Shown piece after piece: positions 49,702 through 59,146 of a stretch of DNA of 64,000 bases (position 1 is the stretch's first letter; every line of letters starts with the position of its first letter). The notes beneath the pieces were generated by a model that worked only from the letters and a program-made list of their open reading frames with translations, searched no databases and was not told where the DNA came from. This DNA is from Micromonospora sp. RP3T (GTDB lineage: Bacteria > Actinomycetota > Actinomycetes > Mycobacteriales > Micromonosporaceae): assembly GCF_003027925.1 (NCBI RefSeq), contig NZ_PYPS01000018.1, positions 62,001 through 126,000 of the forward strand, given 5' to 3'. The position numbers and the translations under genes are program-made.

Positions 49702-52545
49702 TCAGGCGGACGGTGCCGGGCCGTGCGCGTCCACCTCGGACCAGTCCCAGGGATCCGCCGGCCGGCCGTCAGGCTCTCGGCCGTACCGGTACGTGGCGCC
49801 GGTGAGCCGCAGGAAGAGGTCGAACTCGCCCTCCGCCGGCAGCCGGTCGACCAGCGTGCCGACCTGATCGTCCGCGCCCAGCTCGCGCAACCGGTCCAGC
49901 AGCCCGGCCACCGCGGCCGAGTCGCTGAGCGACACCTGGGCGGCGGGATCACGCTCCAGCAGCGTCGCCACCTGATCGTGCGCGCCCATCCCGTGCAGCC
50001 GGCCCAGGAGCTGGGCCACGGCGGCGGCGCTGTCCAGGCTGATGTGGGCGGCGGCACGCCCGGCCAGCGTCCTGGCCTGGTCGCGTGCGCCCATCTCGTG
50101 CAACCGGTCCAGGAGCCCGGCCACGAGGATCGGATGATCCAGGCCGAGGTGCGCGGCGGCCCGCTCGGCCAACGCGTCGACCTGCCCGTCCGCACCGGCT
50201 TCCCCCAGCTCGTGCAGCAGCCACGCCACGGCGGCCGGGCGGTCGAGACCGGCGTGCGCGGCGGGGTCCCGCGCCAGCAGCGTGCTGATCTGCTGGTGCG
50301 CGCCCAGGTCGGTGAGCCGGTCCAGCAGTTGGGCGACTCCGGCCGGGTCGGTGAGGTCGGCGTGCGCGGCGGCGCGGTCGGCCAGGGCGGCGACCTGCTG
50401 GTCCGCGCCCGCCTCGGACAACTGGTCCAGCAGCGCCGCCACGGCGGTCGGGCGGTCGAGACCGGCGTGCGCGGCGGGGTCCCGCGCCAGCAGCGTGCTG
50501 ATCTGCTGGTGCGCGCCCAGGTCGGTGAGCCGGTCCAGCAGTTGGGCGACTCCGGCCGGGTCGGTGAGGTCGGCGTGCGCGGCGGCGCGGTTCGCCAGCA
50601 CGGTCACCTGGTCGTCAGCGCCGGCCCCGCGCAGACCGTCCAGCAGCCCGGCCGCCAGGGCCGGATCCTGGTGGTCGGCGTCGGTCGCGACGCGGCCCCC
50701 CAGCACGGTGAGCTGGTCGTGGGCGCCCGACGTGCCGAACCAGTCCAGCAGCTGAGCCACGGCGAACGCGTCGTCGAGAGCGACGTGGGCGGCGGCACGG
50801 CGGGCCAGGGCGGCGACCTGTTCGTCCGCGCCCACCTCGCGCAGGCCGTCCAGCAGCCCGGCCACGGCTGCGGGGTCGCTGAGGTCGGCCTGGGCGGCGG
50901 CGCGGCGGGCCAGCACCGCGACCTGGTCGTGGGCACCGACCCCGCGCAGACCGACCAGCAGCGGGACGATGCCGGCCGGGTCGGTGAGGCCCACCTCGGC
51001 GGCGGCGCGGCGGGCCAGCACCGCGACCTGGTCGCGGGCGCCGACCCCGCGCAGGCCGTCCAGCAGCCCGGCGACGGCTGCGGGGTCGGTGAGGCCGGTG
51101 TGCGCGGCGGCACGCCGCGCCAGCGCGGTGACCGGAGCGGGTGCGCCCACCACGCTGAGCCGGACCAGCAGCCCGGCCACGGCGGCCGGGTCGTCCAGGC
51201 TGACGTGGGCGGCCGGATCGCGTCGGAGCAGCGTCGCGACCTGCTCGTTCGCATTCGCCCGCCGCAGTCGGTCCAGCAGTTGGGCCACCGCGGCGGGATC
51301 CTCGAGCGTGGCGTGCGCAGCGGCCCAACGCAGCGGCCGGTCGTCGGTACGCAGTGGATCCGGGGCGTTCAGGAGATAGGCGACGCCGCGGCGGTTGCCG
51401 CGAGCGGCACTGCGGTGCAGCCGGCCGGCGTGCCGGTACAGGCCTCGTGCCTGGGCGGCGTCTCCGAGCGCGGCCTGGTCGGCCGGGTCGACGTGGTCGG
51501 CCGCCGCGGCCCAGAACCCCGCCGGTGGGAAGATGCCCCGCCGCGTGTCGTGCCCGTGCTGGTCGAGACAGCCGGCCAGCCGGTACCGCAGGCCGTCGCC
51601 GGGCCCCGGCCGGCCGGGGTACGGCGGACGAATCCGGTGCAGCGGCCCGGGCACCCCCCGGCACGGCTCGGCGACATGGGCCAACGCCTGTTCCAGCCAG
51701 TCCTCGCGCAGCGCGTCCCGGTCGGCGTCGGTCAGGTAGGCCGGGGCCGCGGCCACGAGGAAGGCGAGCGGGAGGGCCGGGCGGTGGCCCAACCGGCGGG
51801 CGTCCATCGCGGCATGGATCAGCGCGCGGGCCGCCGGCGGCGCGTGGCGGTACCTATCCAGCAGCGCCGGAACCCCGGCCAGATACTGGGTGACCTGCCC
51901 GTCCCGCGCTTCCTGCGCAGCCATCCGGAGCCGGGCGTCGGTGCCGGCCACGCGGAGCAGGTCGACGCGGGCCGGTCCCGTGAACGCGGCGGGCACCGGG
52001 ACGTCGGCGCCGGACAGCAGCGCCCGGGCCTGGACGTACCGGGAGCCGCCCCGGGTGAGCCGCGCCCAGTGCGTCGGCCAGAGCGTACCCAGTACCAGCA
52101 CCGGCGACCGGTGGTGGTCGGCGAGGAGAGCGCGTAGCGCGGTCGCGACCCGCTCGCCGGTGTCGCCGGGCTGGTCCAGGTGCTGATGCAGATCGTCGAG
52201 CCACACCACCGTCCGCGGCTCCGTCCGGAACAGGTCGGTCGGCACGGCGGCCAGCCCGTCGCGGTCCGATGGTTGCCACAACCGCCAGCCCGACGGCAAC
52301 CCATGGAGCGCCTCCCAGCAGGCGCGGGTCCTGCCGGTCGATGATCCACCCACCAGGACCGCGATGCCACTGCGGCCCTCAGCGGCTCGGGCGACCATCC
52401 GCGCCAGACTCTCGTCGTGCGCGCGCCGCAGGTAGCGGGGCTGCACCGGCTGAGGACCGGGCGTCTGCACGGCGATCGGGCGGTGCACTCCCCACGCGAC
52501 CGGATCGGTCAGGTCGGAGATCGGTACCCCTCGCACGTCCGCCAC
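49702..52545 (-). CDS. P-loop protein with fourteen 35/36-residue repeats, degenerate Walker A
   Basis: 947 residues from a GTG at 52545 (GAAGGAG about 9 nt upstream). Residues 1-220 are a STAND-like NTPase region: GGSSTGRT (66-73), where the Walker A Lys is Arg, and Walker B VVWLDDLH. A helical region follows, then from about residue 420 to 910 fourteen tandem repeats of 35 residues (36 when LLxRDPAA is present) with consensus LxDPAAVAGLLDxLRxxGAxDQVAxLARRAAAH. The last 40 residues are Trp/Asp-rich. The repeats look like an alpha-solenoid for protein binding. The family recurs in actinomycetes; function is unknown. The K-to-R change questions ATP hydrolysis. Confidence 0.88.
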   Translation of the reverse strand: MADVRGVPISDLTDPVAWGVHRPIAVQTPGPQPVQPRYLRRAHDESLARMVARAAEGRSGIAVLVGGSSTGRTRACWEALHGLPSGWRLWQPSDRDGLAAVPTDLFRTEPRTVVWLDDLHQHLDQPGDTGERVATALRALLADHHRSPVLVLGTLWPTHWARLTRGGSRYVQARALLSGADVPVPAAFTGPARVDLLRVAGTDARLRMAAQEARDGQVTQYLAGVPALLDRYRHAPPAARALIHAAMDARRLGHRPALPLAFLVAAAPAYLTDADRDALREDWLEQALAHVAEPCRGVPGPLHRIRPPYPGRPGPGDGLRYRLAGCLDQHGHDTRRGIFPPAGFWAAAADHVDPADQAALGDAAQARGLYRHAGRLHRSAARGNRRGVAYLLNAPDPLRTDDRPLRWAAAHATLEDPAAVAQLLDRLRRANANEQVATLLRRDPAAHVSLDDPAAVAGLLVRLSVVGAPAPVTALARRAAAHTGLTDPAAVAGLLDGLRGVGARDQVAVLARRAAAEVGLTDPAGIVPLLVGLRGVGAHDQVAVLARRAAAQADLSDPAAVAGLLDGLREVGADEQVAALARRAAAHVALDDAFAVAQLLDWFGTSGAHDQLTVLGGRVATDADHQDPALAAGLLDGLRGAGADDQVTVLANRAAAHADLTDPAGVAQLLDRLTDLGAHQQISTLLARDPAAHAGLDRPTAVAALLDQLSEAGADQQVAALADRAAAHADLTDPAGVAQLLDRLTDLGAHQQISTLLARDPAAHAGLDRPAAVAWLLHELGEAGADGQVDALAERAAAHLGLDHPILVAGLLDRLHEMGARDQARTLAGRAAAHISLDSAAAVAQLLGRLHGMGAHDQVATLLERDPAAQVSLSDSAAVAGLLDRLRELGADDQVGTLVDRLPAEGEFDLFLRLTGATYRYGREPDGRPADPWDWSEVDAHGPAPSA
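50236..50591. repeat. 143-nt identical direct repeat within the solenoid gene
   Basis: Bases 50236-50378 and 50449-50591 are identical over 143 nt, offset by 213 nt (71 codons, one 35- plus one 36-residue repeat). The other repeats in the gene are much more diverged. This points to a recent duplication or gene conversion of two repeat units. Confidence 0.9.
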
Positions 52546-52603
52546 TTCGCGATCTCCTTCGAAAGTCGATTCCGGATAAAAACGGTAGGTGATGGCCGGG
52601 AGG

Positions 52604-52633
52604 TCACCCCTACATTCTGCGGCTTCACCCCTA
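52604..52633 (+). promoter_or_regulatory. Direct repeat upstream of the P450 gene
   Basis: TCACCCCTA occurs at 52604-52612 and at 52625-52633, start to start 21 bp, two turns of the helix. An imperfect inverted copy (GGTAGGTGA) lies just before, near 52584-52594. It is about 130 nt before the P450 start codon. It may be a tandem operator for a LuxR-family regulator such as the LAL protein encoded at 54309; the link is inference. Confidence 0.4.
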
Positions 52634-52759
52634 TGGTTCGGCCAATGTCCGCATCAGGTCGTCGCGCGGCTTCTTGTCCACGCGGTTTCCGATAGCGTGA
52701 GCGGGCAACGGCCTGGATATCGCCGTTTGGCTACAGCGCGCGAAAGCAGAGGAGCCACC

Positions 52760-54001
52760 ATGACCCGGTCTTCTATCGGCGCTTCCGGTCGAGTGGAGAA
52801 TGACGTCCCCGCTTTTCCCATGCCCCGGGCGAAGGGCTGCCCGCTGGACCCCCCGCCAGGGTTGCGCGGTCTGCAGGCCGAGGCGCCGCTGGTCCGGATC
52901 CGGCTCTGGGACGGCAGCACCCCGTGGCTGGTGACCCGGCACGACGTGCAACGTGCCCTGCTCGCCGACGAGCGGATCGGCTCGGACTCGCTGCTGCCGG
53001 GCTACCCACACGTCAGTGAGAGCTTCCAGGCGCGCGCCGCTGACCTGCAGACCTTCATCACCATGGACGATCCCGAGCACGCCCGCCAGCGCCGGATGCT
53101 CAGCCCCTCGTTCACGCTGCGACGCATCGAGCAGTTGCGGCCGACGGTGCAGGGCATCGTCGACGACCTCGTCGACGGCCTGCTGGCCGGCCCGAAACCG
53201 GCCGATCTGGTGTCCGCGTTCGCCCTTCCCGTACCGTCGCTTGTCATCTGCCACGTGCTCGGCGTCCCGTACGAGGACCACGAGTTCTTCCAGCGCACCA
53301 GCCGCCTGCTGATCGCCCGGGAGACCGCGGCGGAGACCGCGCTGGCGGCGCAGATGGAACTGGTCGGATACCTGGACCAGTTGATCGGTCGCAAGCTCGC
53401 CGAGCCCGCGGACGACCTGTTGTCCCAGTTGGCGGTCGAGCAGCTCCAGACCGGGCAGATGAGCCGCCAGCAACTCGCCATGATGTCGCTGCTGCTGCTG
53501 GTCGGAGGGCACGAGACCAGCGCCGACATGATCGCGCTCGGCACCCTGGCCCTGCTCACCAACCCGGATCAGCTCGCCGTGCTGCGGCACACTGACGACC
53601 CGACCGTGATCGCCCGCGCCACGGAGGAGCTGCTGCGCTACCTGTCCGTCGCGCACGGCGGACGGCGGCGCGTGGCTCTCGAGGACATCGAGATCGCCGG
53701 CGAGGTGATCCGGGCCGGTGAGGGGCTGGTGCTTCCGTCCGAGATCGGCGATCGGGACGAGCGGGTCTACCCCCGGCCCGACGTGCTCGATCTGCATCGC
53801 GACGCCCGCCAGCACCTGGCCTTCGGATTCGGCATCCACCAGTGTCTCGGCCAACCGCTGGTCCGGGTGGAGCTGCAGGCCGTCTACGGCACCCTCTACC
53901 GCAGGATTCCGACCCTCGCGCTCGCCGTCGAGCCGAGTGAACTGGAATTCAAGGAGGAAGGCTTCGTGTACGGCGTTCATGAATTGCCGGTGACCTGGTG
54001 A
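52760..54001 (+). CDS. Cytochrome P450
   Basis: 413 residues from the ATG at 52760, chosen for the GGAG 6 nt upstream; the frame is open further back. It has the I-helix motif GGHETS (249-254), ExxR at E290/R293 and the haem loop FGFGIHQCLG with C362. This is a class I bacterial P450, comparable to those that hydroxylate or epoxidise polyketides. The ferredoxin gene starts just past its stop and is the obvious electron donor. It is probably a tailoring enzyme of the PKS cluster ending at 64000. Confidence 0.95.
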   Translation: MTRSSIGASGRVENDVPAFPMPRAKGCPLDPPPGLRGLQAEAPLVRIRLWDGSTPWLVTRHDVQRALLADERIGSDSLLPGYPHVSESFQARAADLQTFITMDDPEHARQRRMLSPSFTLRRIEQLRPTVQGIVDDLVDGLLAGPKPADLVSAFALPVPSLVICHVLGVPYEDHEFFQRTSRLLIARETAAETALAAQMELVGYLDQLIGRKLAEPADDLLSQLAVEQLQTGQMSRQQLAMMSLLLLVGGHETSADMIALGTLALLTNPDQLAVLRHTDDPTVIARATEELLRYLSVAHGGRRRVALEDIEIAGEVIRAGEGLVLPSEIGDRDERVYPRPDVLDLHRDARQHLAFGFGIHQCLGQPLVRVELQAVYGTLYRRIPTLALAVEPSELEFKEEGFVYGVHELPVTW

Positions 54002-54021
54002 CCAGTACGAGAGGAATTCTC

Positions 54022-54228
54022 ATGCACGTTGCGGCGGATACGGAGAAGTGCATCAGCTCGGGTCATTGCGCGATGGCCGCCCCCGAGGTGTTCGACCAGG
54101 ATGAGGAAACCGGCATCGTGCGGCTCCGTACCGACCACCCGGCGGCGGAGCACGAGGCCGGCGTGCACGACGCCGCCGCCGTCTGCCCCGTACTGGCGAT
54201 CACCGTCTCGGCGGAGCGACTCGGCTGA
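54022..54228 (+). CDS. [3Fe-4S]-type ferredoxin
   Basis: 68 residues from the ATG at 54022, chosen for AGAGGAA before it; a GTG at 53998 overlapping the P450 stop is also in frame. Cys ligands C10-x5-C16 and C55-P fit the 3Fe-4S pattern of P450-linked ferredoxins. It is 20 nt downstream of the P450 gene and very probably its redox partner. Confidence 0.93.
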   Translation: MHVAADTEKCISSGHCAMAAPEVFDQDEETGIVRLRTDHPAAEHEAGVHDAAAVCPVLAITVSAERLG

Positions 54229-54308
54229 CCGGCTCTCCGGGCAGCGCTTCCGGCCCTCGGTGTACCCGCGCCGGGGGCCTCGTCGTGTGGAGGCCGGACC
54301 GGCGCGGC

Positions 54309-57131
54309 TCACCCGGTCGCCCGCATCCCGGAGATCCCCGAGGGTGACAGCAGCTTGAACCGGGAGGCCAGCTCGGCGCGCCGCTTGACGTTCAGCTTGC
54401 GGTAGACGCGGCTGAGGTGCTGCTCGACGGTGCTGATCGAGACGAACAGCTTCTGGCCGACCTCCCGGTTGGTGTATCCCTGCGCGGCCAGCACGGCCAC
54501 CCGCCGCTCTGCCTCGGTCAGCGCGAGGGTCTCGTCGATCGTCGCGGTGGCCTCGGCGCTGGTGCCGACCCCCTGCGGATCGCCGCCGAGCACCGACTGG
54601 ACGCCCAGCTGGAGCCGGGAGGTCTCCGCCATCCGCCGGGCCCGACGGGCCAGGACGCGAGCCCGCGAGGCCTTCCCCATCTCGTAGTTCGTCTCGCTCA
54701 GCTCGTTGAGCGCGCAGGCCAGCCCGATCGTGTCGCCGCACTCCTCCAGCACCTCGACGGCCTGGCTGAGCAGCGCTACCGTCCGCTCCGGGGAGGGAGC
54801 AGCAGCGGCCAGCACCCGCAGCGCCATCCCGCGAGCCGGGCCGGCGTCTGGGTCGGTGAGCGTGAGCTGTGCCTTGGCCAACGTCCGGGCGCGGTCCACC
54901 TTGCCGGCGCGCAGCAGTGCCTGCGCCAGGTCGGTACGCCAGGGCACCAGCATCGGCCGGTCCATGCCCCAGCGCCCCATCGTCTCGCCGCAGACCTGGA
55001 AGTCCTCCATCGCCGCGTGTACCTGCCCCGTGGCCAGGTAGAAGTGACCGCGAGCGTGCCAGTAGAGCAAGCTGTACCGGGTCTCGGCGATGCCCCGGGG
55101 AATGACCTGCTGCACCAGGTGGGCCGCCTCGTCCAGCTCGCCCATCGCCGTGTGGGCGGCGATCAGACAGGCCAGGGGAGCGACGATGCGGACCCCCCAA
55201 CCCGGCGCGGACAGTGCGTTCATGGCGTATCCGGCATGCCGCACCACGGCTGGCAGGTCGCCACGGCGGAGCGCCACCTCGGCGCGCAGCGCGGACAGCA
55301 CGGCCGTGCTGATCGAGCTGCGTACCCGGGCCGCGTTGTCCATGAGCGCGGCGGACCAGCGCTCGGCGGCGTCGAGGTGCCCGGCGTAGATCAGCACCTC
55401 CAGCGCGGAGATCACCGGATAGTGGGCGGCGTCCGTCGGGGACGAGCTGCGCAGCAGGTAGTCCGCCTCCAGCGCGGCGTCTCGCGTCGGTTGCCCCAGC
55501 AGCAGATCGCTGAGCAGGTTCGCGGCGCGCAGCTCGGAGCTCGACACGGTCGCCCCCACCACCGGCGCCTCCGCGGCCAGCCCCGGATAGGTGCAGGCCA
55601 GCCAGGTGAAGAAGGTGGCCTGCTCGGCCCCGCCCGGACTGCGGCGGGCGAGCGCGCGGATGGCCTCGGCCGCGGCGTCGAAGTGGCCGTGCCAGAGCAT
55701 GTTGCGCACCACGGCGACCGCCTCACGGTCGGCCAGGTGGCCGTCGCGCACCGCTGCGGGCAGATCAGGGAACCGGTGCGTCACCTCGGAGGGGTGCAGC
55801 CGCCACTCGGCTATCAGGCGGAGCGCGTCGAGCTGGATCCGTTCCTTCGGTGACACCGCGTCGTCGCCGATCAGATCCAGGCAGGACAGCGCGGCCTCGT
55901 ACCGCTCGGCGTCCAACGCCTTGCGGGCCTCGCGCTGCAGCAGGTCGGTGGCCCAGCGGGCGGTCTGATGCCCGGCTGCCAGCAGCTGGTTGAGGACGGC
56001 GCTCGCGGGCGCGCCGGACCGGTGCAGGACGGCCGCCACGTGCTCACGCAGCTCGGTCAACTCGTGCGCCTGGCTGTCGCGCAGCACCGCCGCCCGGGCC
56101 ACCGGATGGCGGAACTGCAGACCGGTGAGCAGGCCGGCGGCGTTGAGCCGGTCGAGCAGCTGACCGGCGACCTCGACCGAACTGGACAGCAGTCGGGCCA
56201 GGAGCTGGAGCGGGGGAGGCTCGTCGAGCACGGCCAGGATCCGGGCGGCCCGGATCGCCTCGTCGCCGCACCGACGCAGGCAGAGGGTGACGGCTTCACT
56301 GAACGCGTCGGCCACGGCGACGCCGCGGGTGTCGCCGCCCAGCGCCGAGTGCTCGCAGTCCTCGATGAGCGCCCGCAGCAGCAGCGGATTGCCACCGCTG
56401 ATCTGGTGAAGCGGACCGGCGAGGCGTGCGGTGGCCGGCTTGCCCAGCGACTCGCTGACCATGGTGACGACACCGTCACGGGTCAACGGGAGCAGCCGGA
56501 TGTGGCGGGTGTGGGGCTGCCGGAGGATCTCGAACCGCAAGGCTGGGAAGCGTGGGCGAGCGTCGGTGGACTCGTTGAGGACCGCGACGACCCGGGCGGT
56601 GCTGATCCGTACCAGCAGGTACATCAGGACCTGCAGGGACCACGCGTCGACGTGCTCGAAGTCGTTCACCGCGACGACCACGCACCGGCGGCCGGCCAGC
56701 TCCAACAGGATGTCGAGCAGGCCCTGTGCGACGGTGGCCTGCCACTCGTTGATGACGTCGTCGGTGGACCGGTCCGATTCGGCCTGCTGGGCGGTCACGG
56801 CGTGCGCGCCCAGCAGGCCCGCTGCGCGGGCCCGGTGTTCCGCAGGGAGTCGCGGGCTGCCGAACAACTGCCGGATCATGCTGAGCGGCAGCGCTCGCTC
56901 GGCGAAGGAGCAGGAGGCGGTCAGGATGACCGGGTCGGGTTCGGGCCCGCAGGGGGAGTGCCGATCCTGGCGACTCTGCCGGCTGCGGCTGACGTGATCG
57001 AGGAAGGTGTGGACCAGTGCGGTTTTTCCCATTCCGACGGATCCGCTCAACAGGACGATGGTCCCGTCCCCGCCCCGGCCGAGAGTGAATGTGTCAATGA
57101 GTTCCTGCAGTTCAGCGTCTCGTGTAGTCAC
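54309..57131 (-). CDS. LAL-type LuxR regulator of the polyketide region
   Basis: 940 residues from the GTG at 57131 (GAGAGGG about 10 nt upstream). Walker A SGSVGMGKT (K36) and Walker B CVVVAVNDFEHVD. A long helical middle is followed by a C-terminal LuxR helix-turn-helix (LTEAERRVAVLAAQGYTNREVGQ, STVEQHLSRVYRKLN). It is the usual kind of pathway regulator in actinomycete polyketide clusters. It converges with the ferredoxin gene, 80 nt apart, and lies between the P450 and exporter genes. Confidence 0.93.
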   Translation of the reverse strand: MTTRDAELQELIDTFTLGRGGDGTIVLLSGSVGMGKTALVHTFLDHVSRSRQSRQDRHSPCGPEPDPVILTASCSFAERALPLSMIRQLFGSPRLPAEHRARAAGLLGAHAVTAQQAESDRSTDDVINEWQATVAQGLLDILLELAGRRCVVVAVNDFEHVDAWSLQVLMYLLVRISTARVVAVLNESTDARPRFPALRFEILRQPHTRHIRLLPLTRDGVVTMVSESLGKPATARLAGPLHQISGGNPLLLRALIEDCEHSALGGDTRGVAVADAFSEAVTLCLRRCGDEAIRAARILAVLDEPPPLQLLARLLSSSVEVAGQLLDRLNAAGLLTGLQFRHPVARAAVLRDSQAHELTELREHVAAVLHRSGAPASAVLNQLLAAGHQTARWATDLLQREARKALDAERYEAALSCLDLIGDDAVSPKERIQLDALRLIAEWRLHPSEVTHRFPDLPAAVRDGHLADREAVAVVRNMLWHGHFDAAAEAIRALARRSPGGAEQATFFTWLACTYPGLAAEAPVVGATVSSSELRAANLLSDLLLGQPTRDAALEADYLLRSSSPTDAAHYPVISALEVLIYAGHLDAAERWSAALMDNAARVRSSISTAVLSALRAEVALRRGDLPAVVRHAGYAMNALSAPGWGVRIVAPLACLIAAHTAMGELDEAAHLVQQVIPRGIAETRYSLLYWHARGHFYLATGQVHAAMEDFQVCGETMGRWGMDRPMLVPWRTDLAQALLRAGKVDRARTLAKAQLTLTDPDAGPARGMALRVLAAAAPSPERTVALLSQAVEVLEECGDTIGLACALNELSETNYEMGKASRARVLARRARRMAETSRLQLGVQSVLGGDPQGVGTSAEATATIDETLALTEAERRVAVLAAQGYTNREVGQKLFVSISTVEQHLSRVYRKLNVKRRAELASRFKLLSPSGISGMRATG

Positions 57132-57583
57132 GATGCGCCACCCTCTCCCCCGTTTTGCTCTATTCGACGACCCATCGCGCTGGCCGGTGACGTCCGAGCG
57201 ACGGTCGGCATGTGATCCCGTGTCGAAAGAAATTGATCCACAGCATCGCTGTTAATCGATCTCTCGTAGGATATAGAGGTCATCGTGCGGAGGGCAAGGT
57301 TGCTTGCCTGACTCAGTGCTCAGCTCGGTCGACCGCGGCGGTGCCACGACCACCACTGTGGCGTCTTTCCAGTTCAAGAGGCATGTCGGCCGGGCGGAGC
57401 TGTGAGCGTGACCATGTCGGTGCACGGGGGGCGTGCAGGATCGGAGGTAATCCGGGCGTGCCGACAATCAACCTTATGCCGTGCCTGACTGACCCGTTCG
57501 GGTGGCTCGTCGGTGACGATTCAAACGCTTTGCCGCGAGTTCTTCCGAATCGTTCGTGAATTGCCGCTCATGAAACGTCGCGG
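57132..57583. other. 452-nt intergenic region between the LAL and MFS genes
   Basis: No credible gene. It holds the promoter and 5' leader of the LAL regulator and the 3' end of the exporter transcript. A plus-strand ORF of 115 codons at 57212-57559 lacks a Shine-Dalgarno and family features. The part around 57225-57290 is AT-richer than its surroundings, as promoters often are. I see no clear repeat or hairpin. Confidence 0.6.
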
Positions 57584-59068
57584 TTACTTCACAGCCGCGT
57601 CCGAGGAACTGTTCGCCGGCTTGGGTGGCAGCAGCAGCGCGGTGAACACGGACAGCAGCAGCAGTCCGGCGGAGATCAGGAAGCCGACCTGGAAGCCGTC
57701 GGTGAGCGCCGTGACCTCGTCCACTCCGGCCGCCCGCTGGCTGCCGGTGTAGCCGGCGGCGACCGCCGCCACCACGGAGAGGCCGAGCGCGCCACCGGTG
57801 ATACGCGAGACGTTGATCAGCCCGGAGGCCACGCCCTGCCTGTCGTCGGGTACGCCCGTGCCGGCGGCCAGCGACAGTGGGAGGAACGTCAGCGCCATGC
57901 CGACGCCGATGATGATCGAGGGACCGAGGATGTTGACCAGGTAGCTTCCCTGCGGCCCGGAGAGTGCGAGCAGCGCCATGCCGACAGTGGCGATGACGCC
58001 CCCGACGACCACGGCGAGGCGCATGCCGAGCGCGGCGACCAGCTTGGGCGTCTGCTGGGCGGTGACCAGGATGACAAGCGTCTGCGGGATGTAGCCCAGG
58101 CCGGTCTGCAGTGGGCTGTAGTGCAGCACGTCCTGCTGGTACAGGGTGGCGATGTACAGCATGGCGAACATGCCGCTGCCGACCAGGGCCTGGGTGATGT
58201 TCGCGCCGGCGACGTTGGGAATCCTGATCAACGAGGCGGGCAGCAGCGGATCCTCGGCCACCCGCGTCTCGTGGAAGACGAAGTACGCGAGCAGCGCCAG
58301 GCCGGCGGTCAGCGGCACGATGGCCCGTGCGGAGCCCCAGCCGACCTCGCTGACCTGCAGGACACCGACGGTCAGCAGTGTCACGCCCACGGTGGAGACG
58401 ATGGCGCCGACGAGGTCGAAGCGCTGGGTACGCCGAGCCGGCCGCTGGTCGTGGCCGAGCCAGCGCAGCACGCCGACGATCACCAGGAGGCTGACCGGCA
58501 CGTTGATCAGGAAGATCCAGCGCCAGCCGGGGCCGACGGTCAGCAGGCCGCCGACGATCAGGCCGACCACGCCACTCAGGCCGGCTGCCATGCCCCAGGC
58601 CGCGATCGCCTTGGCCCGAGGGCCCTCCGGGAAGGTCCGCGCCAGCAGGGCCAGCGTCATCGGACTGATCAGCGCGGCGGCGACACCTTGCAGGGCGCGC
58701 ATCACGATGAGCGTGTTCCCGTTCGGGGCCAGGCCGGCGACCAGCGAGGCCACCGCGAAGATCGCCACGCCGGCGACCAGCATGCGTCGATGGCCGAAGA
58801 TGTCGCCCACGCGTCCGAACAGCAGCAGGAAGCCGCCGAACGGCACCAGGTAGCCGTTCACCACCCAGCTGAGGTCCGCCTCGGTGAAGCCGAACTCGTC
58901 CTTGATGGGCGGCAGCGCCACATTCATGATCGAGACATCGATCGTCTCCATGACGAGTGCCGCGCAGATGACGAGGACGATCATGGTGTGGCGGCGCGTC
59001 CAGACGAACGGCGTCTCCTGGCCGGACGCCTGCTGCGGGACCGCTTGCACCTGCTGTGAGTCGGTCAC
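57584..59068 (-). CDS. DHA2-type MFS drug exporter
   Basis: 494 residues from a GTG at 59068. It has fourteen hydrophobic helices, a first-loop motif GRVGDIFGHRRML and the WRWIFLINVP segment at the sixth helix, both typical of EmrB/QacA (DHA2) drug:proton antiporters. It is expected in the inner membrane, exporting the polyketide or other drugs. It is divergent to the LLM oxidoreductase gene, with a large inverted repeat between them. Confidence 0.95.
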   Translation of the reverse strand: MTDSQQVQAVPQQASGQETPFVWTRRHTMIVLVICAALVMETIDVSIMNVALPPIKDEFGFTEADLSWVVNGYLVPFGGFLLLFGRVGDIFGHRRMLVAGVAIFAVASLVAGLAPNGNTLIVMRALQGVAAALISPMTLALLARTFPEGPRAKAIAAWGMAAGLSGVVGLIVGGLLTVGPGWRWIFLINVPVSLLVIVGVLRWLGHDQRPARRTQRFDLVGAIVSTVGVTLLTVGVLQVSEVGWGSARAIVPLTAGLALLAYFVFHETRVAEDPLLPASLIRIPNVAGANITQALVGSGMFAMLYIATLYQQDVLHYSPLQTGLGYIPQTLVILVTAQQTPKLVAALGMRLAVVVGGVIATVGMALLALSGPQGSYLVNILGPSIIIGVGMALTFLPLSLAAGTGVPDDRQGVASGLINVSRITGGALGLSVVAAVAAGYTGSQRAAGVDEVTALTDGFQVGFLISAGLLLLSVFTALLLPPKPANSSSDAAVK

Positions 59069-59086
59069 TCTCGGAACTCCCGCGCT

Positions 59087-59146
59087 ACTTGTCGAACGGT
59101 CGGTAAGTGCAACCAGCCTATTGAGATTACCGATCGGTCGTCAAGT
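59087..59146. promoter_or_regulatory. Inverted-repeat operator between the MFS and LLM genes
   Basis: ACTTGTCGAACGGTCGGTAA at 59087-59106 and TTACCGATCGGTCGTCAAGT at 59127-59146 are inverted copies matching at 17 of 20 positions. The right arm contains ACCGATCGGT, itself a palindrome. Such arrays upstream of DHA2 exporters bind TetR repressors. No tetR gene is in the window. Confidence 0.7.

Noticed and set aside
54272..54299. Weak hairpin after the ferredoxin gene (GGCCTC / GAGGCC)
   Set aside because: Only six pairs with an 8-nt loop and no T-tract; too weak to call a terminator.
57212..57559. Possible 115-codon gene in the LAL-MFS gap
   Set aside because: No ribosome-binding site and no protein-like pattern; treated as noncoding.
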